Assembly (NCBI GenBank): GCA_002770755.1 | Contig: PCQY01000032.1 | Location: 18,344-52,890 of the forward strand | From: a candidate division WWE3 bacterium CG23_combo_of_CG06-09_8_20_14_all_40_14 | GTDB taxonomy: Bacteria > Patescibacteriota > WWE3 > CG2-30-40-12 | Direction of reading: 5' to 3' | Length of the DNA stretch: 34,547 nucleotides | In this document: in pieces, positions 16,333 to 24,162 of the stretch | Numbering within the stretch: position 1 is the first letter of the stretch | Layout: each line of letters starts with the position of its first letter | Translations under genes and position numbers: made by a program | The notes under the pieces: generated by a model | Told to the model about the DNA's origin: nothing | The model's database searches: none | Seen by the model: the letters and a program-made list of their open reading frames with translations, nothing else

Positions 16333-16649
16333 GAATTAAATGTCCGAGAGGGTGTATAGGAATTAAAATAAGGAACCAAACAAACAGTCAAAAATTCCCG
16401 CCCCTTAAACCCCTTCCTGTTTGTTTGAAAAGAATAATAAGGAGTCTTGGCTTCGGGCATTTACCCCTTTCCCCTCTGCCCTTCGCCAAAAACGGAAAAA
16501 GAAATTTGAAAATTTTTTAAAACAAGTTTTCTTATCAGAAAACAAAAGAAAAGCATACATCACATAACAGCGTATATCTGGTTACGGCTTTTATACAAAA
16601 GCCTCCACCCATATTAACCCATTTGGGTTTAACCAAAATGGGTTAAACC
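16333..16649. other. 317-base gene-free stretch rich in stem-loops
   Basis: No plausible gene on either strand. From left: an 11-bp perfect inverted repeat CAAACAAACAG (16377-16387) / CTGTTTGTTTG (16417-16427) with a C-rich loop; GTTTTCT (16526-16532) / AGAAAAC (16537-16543); GGCTTTT (16586-16592) / AAAAGCC (16597-16603); and a stem next to the prfB stop. Marks the junction between the plus-strand island and the minus-strand core block. Confidence 0.7.
16526..16543 (-). terminator. Possible terminator downstream of prfB
   Basis: Read on the minus strand, a perfect 7-bp stem GTTTTCT-GATA-AGAAAAC is followed by TTGTTTTAAAAAATTTTC, which is T-rich but not a clean T-tract. Stem is AT-rich, so a weak terminator at best. 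Confidence 0.35.
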
Positions 16650-16650
16650 C
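16621..16650. repeat. Right copy of flanking inverted repeat, part of a perfect 10-bp hairpin
   Basis: ATTTGGGTTTAACC (16621-16634) is the reverse complement of 8873-8886. In addition GGGTTTAACC (16625-16634) pairs with GGTTAAACCC (16641-16650) across a six-base loop, and reaches the last base of the prfB stop codon. Confidence 0.45.
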
Positions 16651-17660
16651 TATTTCAGCTGGCGGATCTCGGCTTCAATGAAGTCGTCTAGTTCCCCATC
16701 CAAAACAGCCGCGGGGTTGGCGCTTTCCACTTCCGTTCTTAAATCTTTAACCATTTTATACGGGTGCAGTACATAAGAACGAATTTGATTCCCCCACCCA
16801 GCGGTTTTGTGCACTCCCTTAGCTTTCAATTTCTCCGCTTGAATTTTTTCCTCCTCTATGGCATATAATTTGCTTTTCAAAAGTTTTAGGGCAATTTCCC
16901 TATTTTTCCCCTGAAACCGCTCGGTTTGACACTCTACCACAATTCCGCTTGGAATATGCTTAAGCCTTACAGCCGTAGAAACTTTATTTACATTCTGCCC
17001 CCCCGCCCCGCTTGAGCGGGAAGCGGTAAATTCAATATCCTTCGGTTTTACCTCTATATCTATATCACTGGAAATCTCCGGCACAACTTCAACTAAGGCA
17101 AATGATGTCTGCCTTAAATTGTCGGCATTAAAAGGGCTCTGTCTAACAAGCCTATGCACTCCAGCCTCATACTTCAAATACCCGTAGCTAAAACCGCCAA
17201 GAATATGCATAGTTGAAGATTTTATGCCCGTTTCATCCCCCACTGTTCTATCAATTTCATATACTTTCCAATTTTTTCTTTCACAAAACCGCTTATACAT
17301 CCGAATAAGCATACTCGCCCAGTCGCAGGCTTCCGTTCCCCCCTGCCCGGCATGAATTGACAAAAAACAATTTCCAAAATCGTATCTTTCGGATAAAAAA
17401 GTTTTTACCTCCAAAGCTTTAAGTTTATCCTCAAGATTTTTAATGTCTTTTTCGCTATACAAAAGCTCAACAAACTCCACTTCTTCAATATCCTTTTTTA
17501 AATCCCCTAAAAGTTTAGATTTTTTTATACCTTCTTCCCTATTCCCCCAAAAAGCGGAGCTTTCCATTTCTTTTTGAATGGCTTTTACCTGCTCTTTTTT
17601 ATCGTCAATTTCTAAAACCTTCTTTACAGAAGCTATTCGCTCCTCCAATGTGTTTTCCAT
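16650..17660 (-). CDS. prfB: Peptide chain release factor 2
   Basis: Recognises UAA and UGA stops on the ribosome and triggers peptide release. 336 residues against about 365 usual; the N-terminal helix region is shorter. The stop-codon-reading tripeptide SPF (175-177) marks RF2 rather than RF1. The catalytic GGQ is at 220-222 within [11 protein letters not shown]. The frame is continuous from ATG 17660, and the aligned position of the classic autoregulatory +1 frameshift (LRGYL/DYD in E. coli) reads [10 protein letters not shown] without a stop, so that control is absent. Active RF2 implies UGA is a stop codon here. In many bacteria prfB directly precedes ftsE-ftsX; here they are collinear but split by the defence island. 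Confidence 0.95.
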   Translation of the reverse strand: MENTLEERIASVKKVLEIDDKKEQVKAIQKEMESSAFWGNREEGIKKSKLLGDLKKDIEEVEFVELLYSEKDIKNLEDKLKALEVKTFLSERYDFGNCFLSIHAGQGGTEACDWASMLIRMYKRFCERKNWKVYEIDRTVGDETGIKSSTMHILGGFSYGYLKYEAGVHRLVRQSPFNADNLRQTSFALVEVVPEISSDIDIEVKPKDIEFTASRSSGAGGQNVNKVSTAVRLKHIPSGIVVECQTERFQGKNREIALKLLKSKLYAIEEEKIQAEKLKAKGVHKTAGWGNQIRSYVLHPYKMVKDLRTEVESANPAAVLDGELDDFIEAEIRQLK

Positions 17661-17690
17661 AATACCGGGTGGGGTACTTAAATATATAAA

Positions 17691-18815
17691 CTACCGCATT
17701 ATCTCACTTTTTAGTTCTTTTACCAAATCGTAGGGATTTGAGCCTACCACGCTTTGGGCGTAAAGCTCCATTGAACCGAAGTCGGAGTGGCGGGTTTCTA
17801 AACTTCCGCGGTCCACAATCTCAAGAATAACCGGCATATACTCCCAACTTTCATAGGTTGGAGTAATGGGATGCGGAATAGCAATTAAATTAAAACTTCT
17901 TACGCCAAATTTATTAACCAAAGTCCTTAATATACTATTAACAGCAAAAGACAACGAACCGTCAAAACTTTTGGCATAAATGGTAATGCCCCTCTCCTTA
18001 ATAGGGCACAAATAAGCCATAACCTTTACATCTTCCACCATAAATCCAAGCCCTAGTTTATGATGAACATTAAAAACATCGTTAAAATAATTGCTTTTAT
18101 ATTCCTCCTGATACCACAGAGATCTGCTTCTTAACAGCCCTATTTTAGAATAAGTAACATCTTTGGCAACAGTAACCTGCGCATGCCCATGCGTTATGGA
18201 CGCTCCCGCTTTCCATAAACAGTTCCACATAAAAAACGGGTACACAAAACTTTTGTTATGTTCGTTCGCCTTTTTGAAGTAGCTGTTGGCAACTTCAAAA
18301 TAATCGTGGATTTTTTCAGCGTTAAAATCTAAAGGATTATGGTCTTTAAAAATTATAACGCTGTGAAACCCGTCTATTTTGGCTATATTGCTCGCTGTAA
18401 GGGAATACTTTCCTTTAATTCTCCCAAAAACATCTTCTGGAGTGTTATTAAGAGGCGAACAAAACATTTCTGAACCGCACTTGTAATCAAAAGTTTCCCC
18501 CAAACTTATTTTCATATCCGGCCTTTTAGACCTTAAATCGTTAAAAACGGAGCCTTCGTAAGTTATTAGATTAGAAGCTTTAACAATAATCTGATTTTCA
18601 ATGGCCGAAACGGAACCAAATTGGGAAATAACCCAAGGCTCCATCGCGGGAGGAACCGCTAAATCCCCTTTAACAATATTTACTTTGAATATCCTGTTAA
18701 AAACCTCTCTATCATCAGGAGAGAGATTTTTGATGCTATTAAAAAGTGTTTCCTTAAAACTTCCTTCCACCATTGAATTTATAATATTAGAAACCGCTCC
18801 ATTTTTCAATCCCAA
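17691..18815 (-). CDS. GalT-like HIT-superfamily nucleotidyltransferase
   Basis: 374 residues. The clearest motif is GASITHGHAQV (204-214), a histidine-triad pattern like the HPH/HxH active site of galactose-1-phosphate uridylyltransferase and related nucleotidyltransferases. GalT-like elements around it are PPAMEPWV near the start, the SPLNNTPEDVFGRI segment (about 120-133) and Cys112/Cys118, which might bind metal. The first His of the GalT HPH motif is kept (His209) and Pro is replaced by Gly. Substrate is uncertain: GalT, another sugar-1-phosphate transferase or a diadenosine phosphorylase are all possible. The TTG start at 18815 is well supported by a GGAGGT Shine-Dalgarno eight bases upstream. 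Ends 30 bases before prfB. Confidence 0.6.
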   Translation of the reverse strand: MGLKNGAVSNIINSMVEGSFKETLFNSIKNLSPDDREVFNRIFKVNIVKGDLAVPPAMEPWVISQFGSVSAIENQIIVKASNLITYEGSVFNDLRSKRPDMKISLGETFDYKCGSEMFCSPLNNTPEDVFGRIKGKYSLTASNIAKIDGFHSVIIFKDHNPLDFNAEKIHDYFEVANSYFKKANEHNKSFVYPFFMWNCLWKAGASITHGHAQVTVAKDVTYSKIGLLRSRSLWYQEEYKSNYFNDVFNVHHKLGLGFMVEDVKVMAYLCPIKERGITIYAKSFDGSLSFAVNSILRTLVNKFGVRSFNLIAIPHPITPTYESWEYMPVILEIVDRGSLETRHSDFGSMELYAQSVVGSNPYDLVKELKSEIMR

Positions 18816-18823
18816 ACAAAATT

Positions 18824-18829
18824 ACCTCC
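18824..18829 (-). promoter_or_regulatory. Shine-Dalgarno site deciding a TTG start
   Basis: GGAGGT on the minus strand, eight bases before TTG 18815. It supports this rare start for the GalT-like gene and shows that the organism also uses classical ribosome binding. Confidence 0.7.
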
Positions 18830-18860
18830 CAGCAATACAGCAATTGGACAATGAAACATT

Positions 18861-19196
18861 TTACTTCTTTATATTCTTAAAAAATCGCCGTTTGGCAGAG
18901 GAAATAGAACTTTTTATATTCTTCTTGCTCGCCTCTTTTTTGACCACCGGCTCTGCTTTTTGAACAGCGTCCTCCACCAAAGGACTAATGGTAGTAGTAA
19001 GCTCCTCAACAATAGGACCAACGGTTTCGCCAACTTTCTTTTTAGCGGCTTTAAGCTTTTTTCTCGTCTCATCGCCGGGACCCGGCGCAAAAAGCACCCC
19101 AGCCACCATCCCTAAAACCGCCCCAATTAAAACTCCGGAAAAAAATCCGCCGCTACTGTTCGCGCGCGAAACATTGTTATTTGCCTTCATCTTCAT
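18861..19196 (-). CDS. YtxH-domain membrane protein
   Basis: 111 residues. One transmembrane helix (GGFFSGVLIGAVLGMVAGVLF, about 16-36) is followed by the typical APGPGDETRKKLK junction and an amphipathic, Lys/Ala-rich tail (about 45-111). This is the YtxH/general-stress-protein pattern of small envelope proteins of unknown function. Overlaps the DUF948-like gene by 20 bases; the two families are often paired. Confidence 0.8.
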   Translation of the reverse strand: MKMKANNNVSRANSSGGFFSGVLIGAVLGMVAGVLFAPGPGDETRKKLKAAKKKVGETVGPIVEELTTTISPLVEDAVQKAEPVVKKEASKKNIKSSISSAKRRFFKNIKK

Positions 19197-19449
19197 CCTC
19201 CTTGCTTGCCAAATCTTTTATGCTCTTAAAAACTTTAAACCCTTGAGTGAATGCGCCAAGAGCGGCGCTTAAACCAATAAGAGGAGAGGAAAGCGACTTC
19301 ACCACACCGTCTGCGGTTTCCAGCATATCGTTAACCCTGGCAATAACCGACCTCAATTCTTTTAACACCAAAACTAAATATACCCCCACCGCAACAAGCG
19401 TAACCGTTAAAAGAACTATTACTAATATTAAAATAACTTGAAGATCCAT
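19177..19449 (-). CDS. DUF948-like small membrane protein
   Basis: 90 residues. An N-terminal transmembrane helix (about 4-28) precedes a heptad-like segment (KELRSVIARVNDMLETADGVVKSL, split here by position 30-53) and a short acidic tail. This resembles DUF948 proteins, which commonly sit beside YtxH genes, as here. Start ATG 19449 has a Shine-Dalgarno AAGGAG at 19466-19461, 11 bases upstream. Function unknown. Confidence 0.65.
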   Translation of the reverse strand: MDLQVILILVIVLLTVTLVAVGVYLVLVLKELRSVIARVNDMLETADGVVKSLSSPLIGLSAALGAFTQGFKVFKSIKDLASKEDEDEGK

Positions 19450-19514
19450 GGGCAGTTTTTCTCCTTATTTTTTAATATAAACATAAACTCTCCCGCCGTC
19501 AATACCAAAATTTC

Positions 19515-19928
19515 TTATTCGCAAAATTCCGCCTCTAAACCGCATTCCGATTTAACATATTCTCCACAAGAAACTTCCATTACCGCCCTCGCTTTCCCAT
19601 TGGGACAATTATCACACTCCCTCCAAACTTCCCCTTCGCATTTTCCATCCTCACAAAGATTTACGGAACCGCAAAAAACCCGCGACCCCACCTTTGTTCC
19701 CGCCGCCATAGACCGCAGAACCTTGCTATTTTTTACGCTGCTCACACTTAACAAAAGCCCTATCACAAGAAAAAACACCGTTAAAAAGGCAAACATCTTA
19801 ACCGGCGATGTTGTTTCTGTAGCAAAACTAATAGCGCTAAAATCCTTGCTCCTATCAATTTTTATCCTGCTTAAAAGTTTTTTCAACAAAGCTTGCATCC
19901 TTTCCCAAAACCCCCATATCTTTACCAT
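19515..19928 (-). CDS. Cys-rich single-pass membrane protein, function unknown
   Basis: 137 residues from ATG 19928. A basic N-terminal part (1-43), one transmembrane helix (about 44-62), then an exported Cys-rich tail with eight cysteines in CGSVNLCEDGKC, ECDNCPNG, CGEY, CGLEAEFC blocks; these probably form disulfides outside the cell. I do not recognise the family. The frame overlaps the end of the RodZ-like gene by 74 bases from 19928; internal ATGs at 19898 and 19799 would reduce or remove the overlap. Co-transcription with the RodZ-like gene is likely. Confidence 0.6.
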   Translation of the reverse strand: MVKIWGFWERMQALLKKLLSRIKIDRSKDFSAISFATETTSPVKMFAFLTVFFLVIGLLLSVSSVKNSKVLRSMAAGTKVGSRVFCGSVNLCEDGKCEGEVWRECDNCPNGKARAVMEVSCGEYVKSECGLEAEFCE

Positions 19929-20799
19929 TTAAGTATACTTTAACCACGCTGGCATTTCCAGCCTTTATCGTTATAAAATCCTTTGCGGTAAACTCGGCCT
20001 TTACTCCTTTAAGCATCAGCCCTCCCGGAAACAAAGTTTCACCATCGCCCATAACACTAATCCAGGACGCGCTATTTACTATCTCTATTTCAACCTTAAG
20101 CTCTTTCTGCTCCTCAAGAACCTCTTTAACCCCTAAAACCTCCGTTTGGTTAGGCAAAGGATTACTTACCAAAATTGTTCTAGTAACAAGTGATTCTTTG
20201 CCTAGCTTATTCAGCGCCTTAAAATTTAAAACATTAACTCCCTCCGAAAGCGATACTTTAATAGCAAAACTCCCTTCCGTTTCCATAGAAATCCTCTGCC
20301 CATTCAGAAAAAGGTCGGCATCCTTATCCACTTTTCCAAAAATATCCACAAAAGATTCGTTAATAGATAAATCTGTAGAAGGGCTTTCCACCGCCAAAAA
20401 TGGCGCTCCAGCAAAAGAGCGGTATTGATAAAATAGATACCCTAAAAACCCAAAAATGGAAATTAAAGTTGCAAAAAAAATCGCTATTCCCGGCGTTACA
20501 AGAAGCTTCGGAGTGAACAAGGGCTTCATTATAAGTTTAATGCCCTCCGCCTGCTTAACCTCTTTTTCCTCGTATTCTCTCCTCCAAAACGCCATTACCT
20601 CCTCATCATTTAAACCCAAAAACCGAGCGTAATTCCTTACAAAACCCTTTATTTGAACGGCATCAGAAAAGACGGAATAATCAGAATTTTCTATAGCTGC
20701 TAGGAATTTAATGTGTATCTTTAACTCACTGGAAACATCCTCCAAAGGAATGTTTTTTTTCAGCCTGTTTTCTTTTAATATCTCGCCCGCTTTTTTCAT
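19855..20799 (-). CDS. RodZ-like protein (HTH_25, membrane helix, DUF4115)
   Basis: 314 residues. N-terminal Cro/C1-type helix-turn-helix (about 5-70; GEILKENRLKKNIPLEDVS, IKGFVRNYARFLGL), one transmembrane helix (about 108-130), an extracellular Ig-like domain (about 140-220), then a C-terminal DUF4115 beta domain (about 232-314; ASWISVMGDG, KVYLNGK). RodZ links MreB to the elongation machinery through its cytoplasmic HTH domain. The extra Ig-like module is common in Gram-positive-like versions. Starts two bases after the ftsK stop, so co-transcribed with it. Whether this cell has MreB cannot be seen here. Confidence 0.82.
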   Translation of the reverse strand: MKKAGEILKENRLKKNIPLEDVSSELKIHIKFLAAIENSDYSVFSDAVQIKGFVRNYARFLGLNDEEVMAFWRREYEEKEVKQAEGIKLIMKPLFTPKLLVTPGIAIFFATLISIFGFLGYLFYQYRSFAGAPFLAVESPSTDLSINESFVDIFGKVDKDADLFLNGQRISMETEGSFAIKVSLSEGVNVLNFKALNKLGKESLVTRTILVSNPLPNQTEVLGVKEVLEEQKELKVEIEIVNSASWISVMGDGETLFPGGLMLKGVKAEFTAKDFITIKAGNASVVKVYLNGKDMGVLGKDASFVEKTFKQDKN

Positions 20800-20801
20800 A
20801 G

Positions 20802-22943
20802 TTAATCTTCATCACCAAAAACATCTGAAGAATCGTTGATTAAAACTTCTCTCGGCTTGCTTCCTTCCTGCGCGCTAACAATACCTTTTTCCTCCATCTC
20901 ATCCAAAAGCCTCGCCGCTTTAGCATAACCTATGCTCAATTTTCTTTGCAGTAAAGACGAGGACGCTTTTCCATACTGCACTACCACTTCAACCGCGTCC
21001 CTAAACACCGAACCTTCTTCGGAACTCGCCACAACCCCCATTCCCTTTTTAATAGAAGACTCGGTTACCTCGTTTAGGTATTCCGGCATCACATCGGCAT
21101 TTCTCAAAAAAACACTTAACTGCTCAATTTCGGAATCTGAAATATAAGAACCCTGAAGTCTAATAGGTTTGGAAGCATCCGGCGGGACATACAACATATC
21201 TCCCCGCCCCAAAAGTTTTTCGGCGCCCGCCATATCTATAATAACTCGCGAATCCACTTGACTTGTAACATTAAAAGAAATTCGGCAGGGGATATTTGCT
21301 TTAATCAGCCCTGTTAACACATCCACCGATGGCCTCTGCGTTGCTAATATCAAATGGATTCCTGTAGCGCGGGATTTCTGGGCTAAACGGCAAACCGATT
21401 TTTCAACATCGGTTTTAGATAAACTCATAAGCTCGGCAAGCTCATCCACAAAAACAATAACATAAGGCAGAGCCTGAAACCCCGACATTTCGTTATAAGC
21501 ATCCACATTGCGAACTTTTGCATGCTCAAATAATTTGTATCTTCTATCCATCTCCATAACCGCCCACTTCAAGGCAGGCACAGCCTTTTCCGGCTCCACA
21601 ATAACAGGCGTTAAAAGATGAGGAATATCCGCATAAGAAGCGAACTCCACCCTTTTAGGGTCAATTAATATAAACTTGCACTCATTTGGCGAGCATCTAA
21701 AAAGCAGAGTGGAAATGAAAGAATTTAATAAAACAGATTTGCCGCTACCGGTGCTTCCAGCAATAAGAACATGGGGCATCTTGCCAATATCCGCGATAAA
21801 GGGCTTTCCCGAAACATCAAGACCCAAAGACACGGCGAGTTTAGATTTTGCGTTTTTCATAATATCCGAAGTTAAAACATTTTTTAAAGTTACCAAAGCG
21901 GGCGAAAAATTTGGAACCTCAATACCGATTAAAGATTTCCCCGGTATAGGCGCTTCTATTCTAACCATACCGTTTGGAGAAGCTAATGACAAAGCTAAGT
22001 CGTTTGCCAGATTGGTAATTCTTGCAATCTTTGTTCCTTTAGCCGCTTCCAAAGCGTACTGCGTAACCGTGGGACCCATATTTATTTCAACAATGCGGGA
22101 ACGAATACCAAAAGATTCCAAAGTTTTTTCTATAGTTTGAGCGCGCTCTTTTACATTTCCCCTATCAGCCGCAGTGGAAGGCACATCCGCTAAAACATCT
22201 AAAGGAGGGTATTCCCAAACTCTATCGGGATAGGGTATGGAGGATTTAACAGGGGGGAAATACTCCAGCTTTCCCGCTTTCGCATAGCCCCCACTAATAA
22301 TAGGCTCGGCTATATTGGGGACCACCTTAAATTCCTCTTCTCCCTCCTCCTCAAAATCTTTTTCAGAAGTTTCTCTGCTTGAAGAGGTTTCTTCAACAGA
22401 AAGCTCCTTTTTATTCAAAACGAACTTAAACGGAAAAGCCATCTTAAACTTAACATTAGAGATTTTTGGAAAAATTTTTTCCAGTAGAGAAAAAAGCGAA
22501 TCTAAACTTATATTAAAAACCAAAATCAGCGAGATTATAAAAAAACCAAAAAAACATACAAAAGCTCCCGCTTTGCTAAGCGCCTGCGCCGCGGTATTGA
22601 AAACTTTTACCCCAACAAATCCCGCCTTTTCGGATAAAAGACCCAGCGTAGAAATATAGAAGAGAAAAACCCCCAACAAAAGACGGGTTTGCAAAAGTCT
22701 AAACCTAAAAGTTCTAATTAAAACCAGCGCAAGATATGCAAGAAAAAGCGGAATAAAAAATGCGGTTGAGCCAAAAACTTCCCCCATAATTTCTTTAATT
22801 ACAGAGGTTAAACTACCAACCTGCGCAAAGAGGGAAACGAACAAGACACCGGCCAGCAACAGCAGGAAAACAGAAATTAAAGACAGCAAAACATCTTTCT
22901 CTATTTTAAGTTTTAGAGATCTTTTTTTTCTCCTTCGCCCCAT
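20802..22943 (-). CDS. ftsK: DNA translocase FtsK/SpoIIIE
   Basis: 713 residues. Four N-terminal membrane helices (about 20-145), a short acidic linker (about 185-210), then the motor: FtsK alpha/beta domains with Walker A GSTGSGKS (about 396-403), Walker B VIVFVDELAEL (about 496-506) and ATQRPSVDV. A C-terminal winged-helix gamma domain (about 650-705; LQRKLSIGYAKAARLLDEME) reads oriented DNA motifs. It pumps chromosome ends through the division septum. The linker is short compared with E. coli FtsK. The frame opens at a TTG at 22946; ATG 22943 directly after it is chosen because a CATAAT -10 box lies seven bases before the TTG-ATG pair. Followed by the RodZ-like gene. Confidence 0.95.
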   Translation of the reverse strand: MGRRRKKRSLKLKIEKDVLLSLISVFLLLLAGVLFVSLFAQVGSLTSVIKEIMGEVFGSTAFFIPLFLAYLALVLIRTFRFRLLQTRLLLGVFLFYISTLGLLSEKAGFVGVKVFNTAAQALSKAGAFVCFFGFFIISLILVFNISLDSLFSLLEKIFPKISNVKFKMAFPFKFVLNKKELSVEETSSSRETSEKDFEEEGEEEFKVVPNIAEPIISGGYAKAGKLEYFPPVKSSIPYPDRVWEYPPLDVLADVPSTAADRGNVKERAQTIEKTLESFGIRSRIVEINMGPTVTQYALEAAKGTKIARITNLANDLALSLASPNGMVRIEAPIPGKSLIGIEVPNFSPALVTLKNVLTSDIMKNAKSKLAVSLGLDVSGKPFIADIGKMPHVLIAGSTGSGKSVLLNSFISTLLFRCSPNECKFILIDPKRVEFASYADIPHLLTPVIVEPEKAVPALKWAVMEMDRRYKLFEHAKVRNVDAYNEMSGFQALPYVIVFVDELAELMSLSKTDVEKSVCRLAQKSRATGIHLILATQRPSVDVLTGLIKANIPCRISFNVTSQVDSRVIIDMAGAEKLLGRGDMLYVPPDASKPIRLQGSYISDSEIEQLSVFLRNADVMPEYLNEVTESSIKKGMGVVASSEEGSVFRDAVEVVVQYGKASSSLLQRKLSIGYAKAARLLDEMEEKGIVSAQEGSKPREVLINDSSDVFGDED

Positions 22944-22950
22944 CAAACAT

Positions 22951-22979
22951 ATTATGCCATAGGATTAAAAAGAGTTAAA
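22951..22979 (-). promoter_or_regulatory. ftsK promoter, predicted leaderless
   Basis: Minus strand: -10 CATAAT (22956-22951), seven bases before ATG 22943. A weak -35 TTTAAC (22979-22974) sits at a 17-base spacing. The -10 lies inside TATGGCATA, which recurs in inverted orientation at 23029-23037 and might be an operator. Confidence 0.45.
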
Positions 22980-23074
22980 GTCCCCAAATTTTTCTTTTCT
23001 GCAACAACATATAATCTTATTTACGATATATGGCATATGTCATAAGATGTGAAAGTGAAATACTTTGGTAATAT

Positions 23075-24061
23075 TCAATAAAAACTGCCATTTTCCCGAG
23101 CCTCCCGCTCTTTTAGAGCATTATACATCTGCCATTCGGTCAAAAGCCCATCAATAGCCCCAACTTTTTGTATTACCGACGCAGAATTCACCGCTCCCCA
23201 CCGCAAAGCTTCTTTAATATCTTTGCCATAAACAAGTGCGGACAGCACCCCCGCGCTAAAAGAGTCTCCCGCTCCCGTCATCTCCACCCGCTCTCCCGGA
23301 AAAATGCCCATTTTCAGAAACTCCTTCCCATCATAGGCAAAAGCGCCATTTCTGCCATCAGTAATAACTACAATCGCGGGACCTAATTTGGATAGTATCA
23401 TAAGCAAGTCTTTTATATTCGCCCCCACAGCAATGGTCCCCTTTAATACCAAACTTTCGGCTTCCTCTTTATTAACCACCAAAAGCTTGCTTGCCTCTAA
23501 AATACTTTTTATCTTAGGCAACCCCGCCTTAAGTTCGTATATTCCGGGGTTGAATCCTATCTTTGCCCCGCACTCTTTAGCCCAGCTTAAAAACTTTTTG
23601 TTAAACTCTTCAAAATCCTCGCCCATAGAGCTTAAATACCCCCATTTTGCGCATGCCGCATTTTTTGGAAAAACATATTTTCTTTTTTCATGAAAAGCCA
23701 AAATTGTCCGCTCGCCTTTGAAATTGATAACTGTGGAATAATCGGTGCCAAAATTATCGCGGCAAATATATTTAAGGTCCTTTATTCTTTCTTTCTTTAG
23801 AACACTTAAGACAAAATCGCCGTTTTCATCCTTGCCAATGCGGGAAACCACTCCAACAGAAAGCCCTAAACGGGAAGCTCCTATAGCAGTGTTGGGAGCG
23901 TTGCCCCCTATTGCGCGATGAAAGGAAGTAACAGGAATTTTTTCGGCATAATCCAAGCAGATTTGGCAGTTTTTGTGGTTAATATCACACTTAACCCGCG
24001 CGTCGGCTATTGCCAAAAAAACATCTGTAGTTGTATGACCAAAGGTTATTAGGTCAAGCAT
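23075..24061 (-). CDS. PfkB-family carbohydrate/nucleoside kinase
   Basis: 328 residues of the ribokinase fold. Signature 1 region is GGNAPNTAIGASRLG (about 53-67). Signature 2 with the catalytic Asp is MTGAGDSFSAGVLSALVYG (about 260-278). Near the N-terminus is a cysteine cluster CDINHKNCQIC (about 24-34). Substrate cannot be read from sequence: fructose-6-phosphate, ribose and nucleosides are all used in this family. Directly upstream on the same strand, about 100 bases away, is a class I fructose-bisphosphate aldolase, which hints at a phosphofructokinase role; this is inference. ATG 24061 has no Shine-Dalgarno site. Confidence 0.87.
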   Translation of the reverse strand: MLDLITFGHTTTDVFLAIADARVKCDINHKNCQICLDYAEKIPVTSFHRAIGGNAPNTAIGASRLGLSVGVVSRIGKDENGDFVLSVLKKERIKDLKYICRDNFGTDYSTVINFKGERTILAFHEKRKYVFPKNAACAKWGYLSSMGEDFEEFNKKFLSWAKECGAKIGFNPGIYELKAGLPKIKSILEASKLLVVNKEEAESLVLKGTIAVGANIKDLLMILSKLGPAIVVITDGRNGAFAYDGKEFLKMGIFPGERVEMTGAGDSFSAGVLSALVYGKDIKEALRWGAVNSASVIQKVGAIDGLLTEWQMYNALKEREARENGSFY

Positions 24062-24162
24062 AAGTAAAATTCAAAGCTCAAATAGACAAATAACAAATCA
24101 AGCTCAAAATCAAAATCCAAAAAGTTTCAGACATTTGAATTTTATCATTTGATTTTGTCCTA
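24062..24162. repeat. Degenerate AT-rich repeats between aldolase and PfkB genes
   Basis: The spacer consists of short variants of CAAAATC, CAAAT and their complements. It contains a 10-bp inverted repeat CAAAATCAAA (24105-24114) / TTTGATTTTG (24148-24157). No promoter or gene stands out. Confidence 0.45.

Noticed and set aside
16650-17660. UGA recoded to glycine, as in some CPR groups (SR1, Gracilibacteria).
   Set aside because: RF2 is intact with SPF and GGQ, and genes end normally at TGA (for example ftsE and the small OB-like gene).
21676-22140. 154-codon plus-strand open frame.
   Set aside because: Antisense to the FtsK motor domain; no independent signal.
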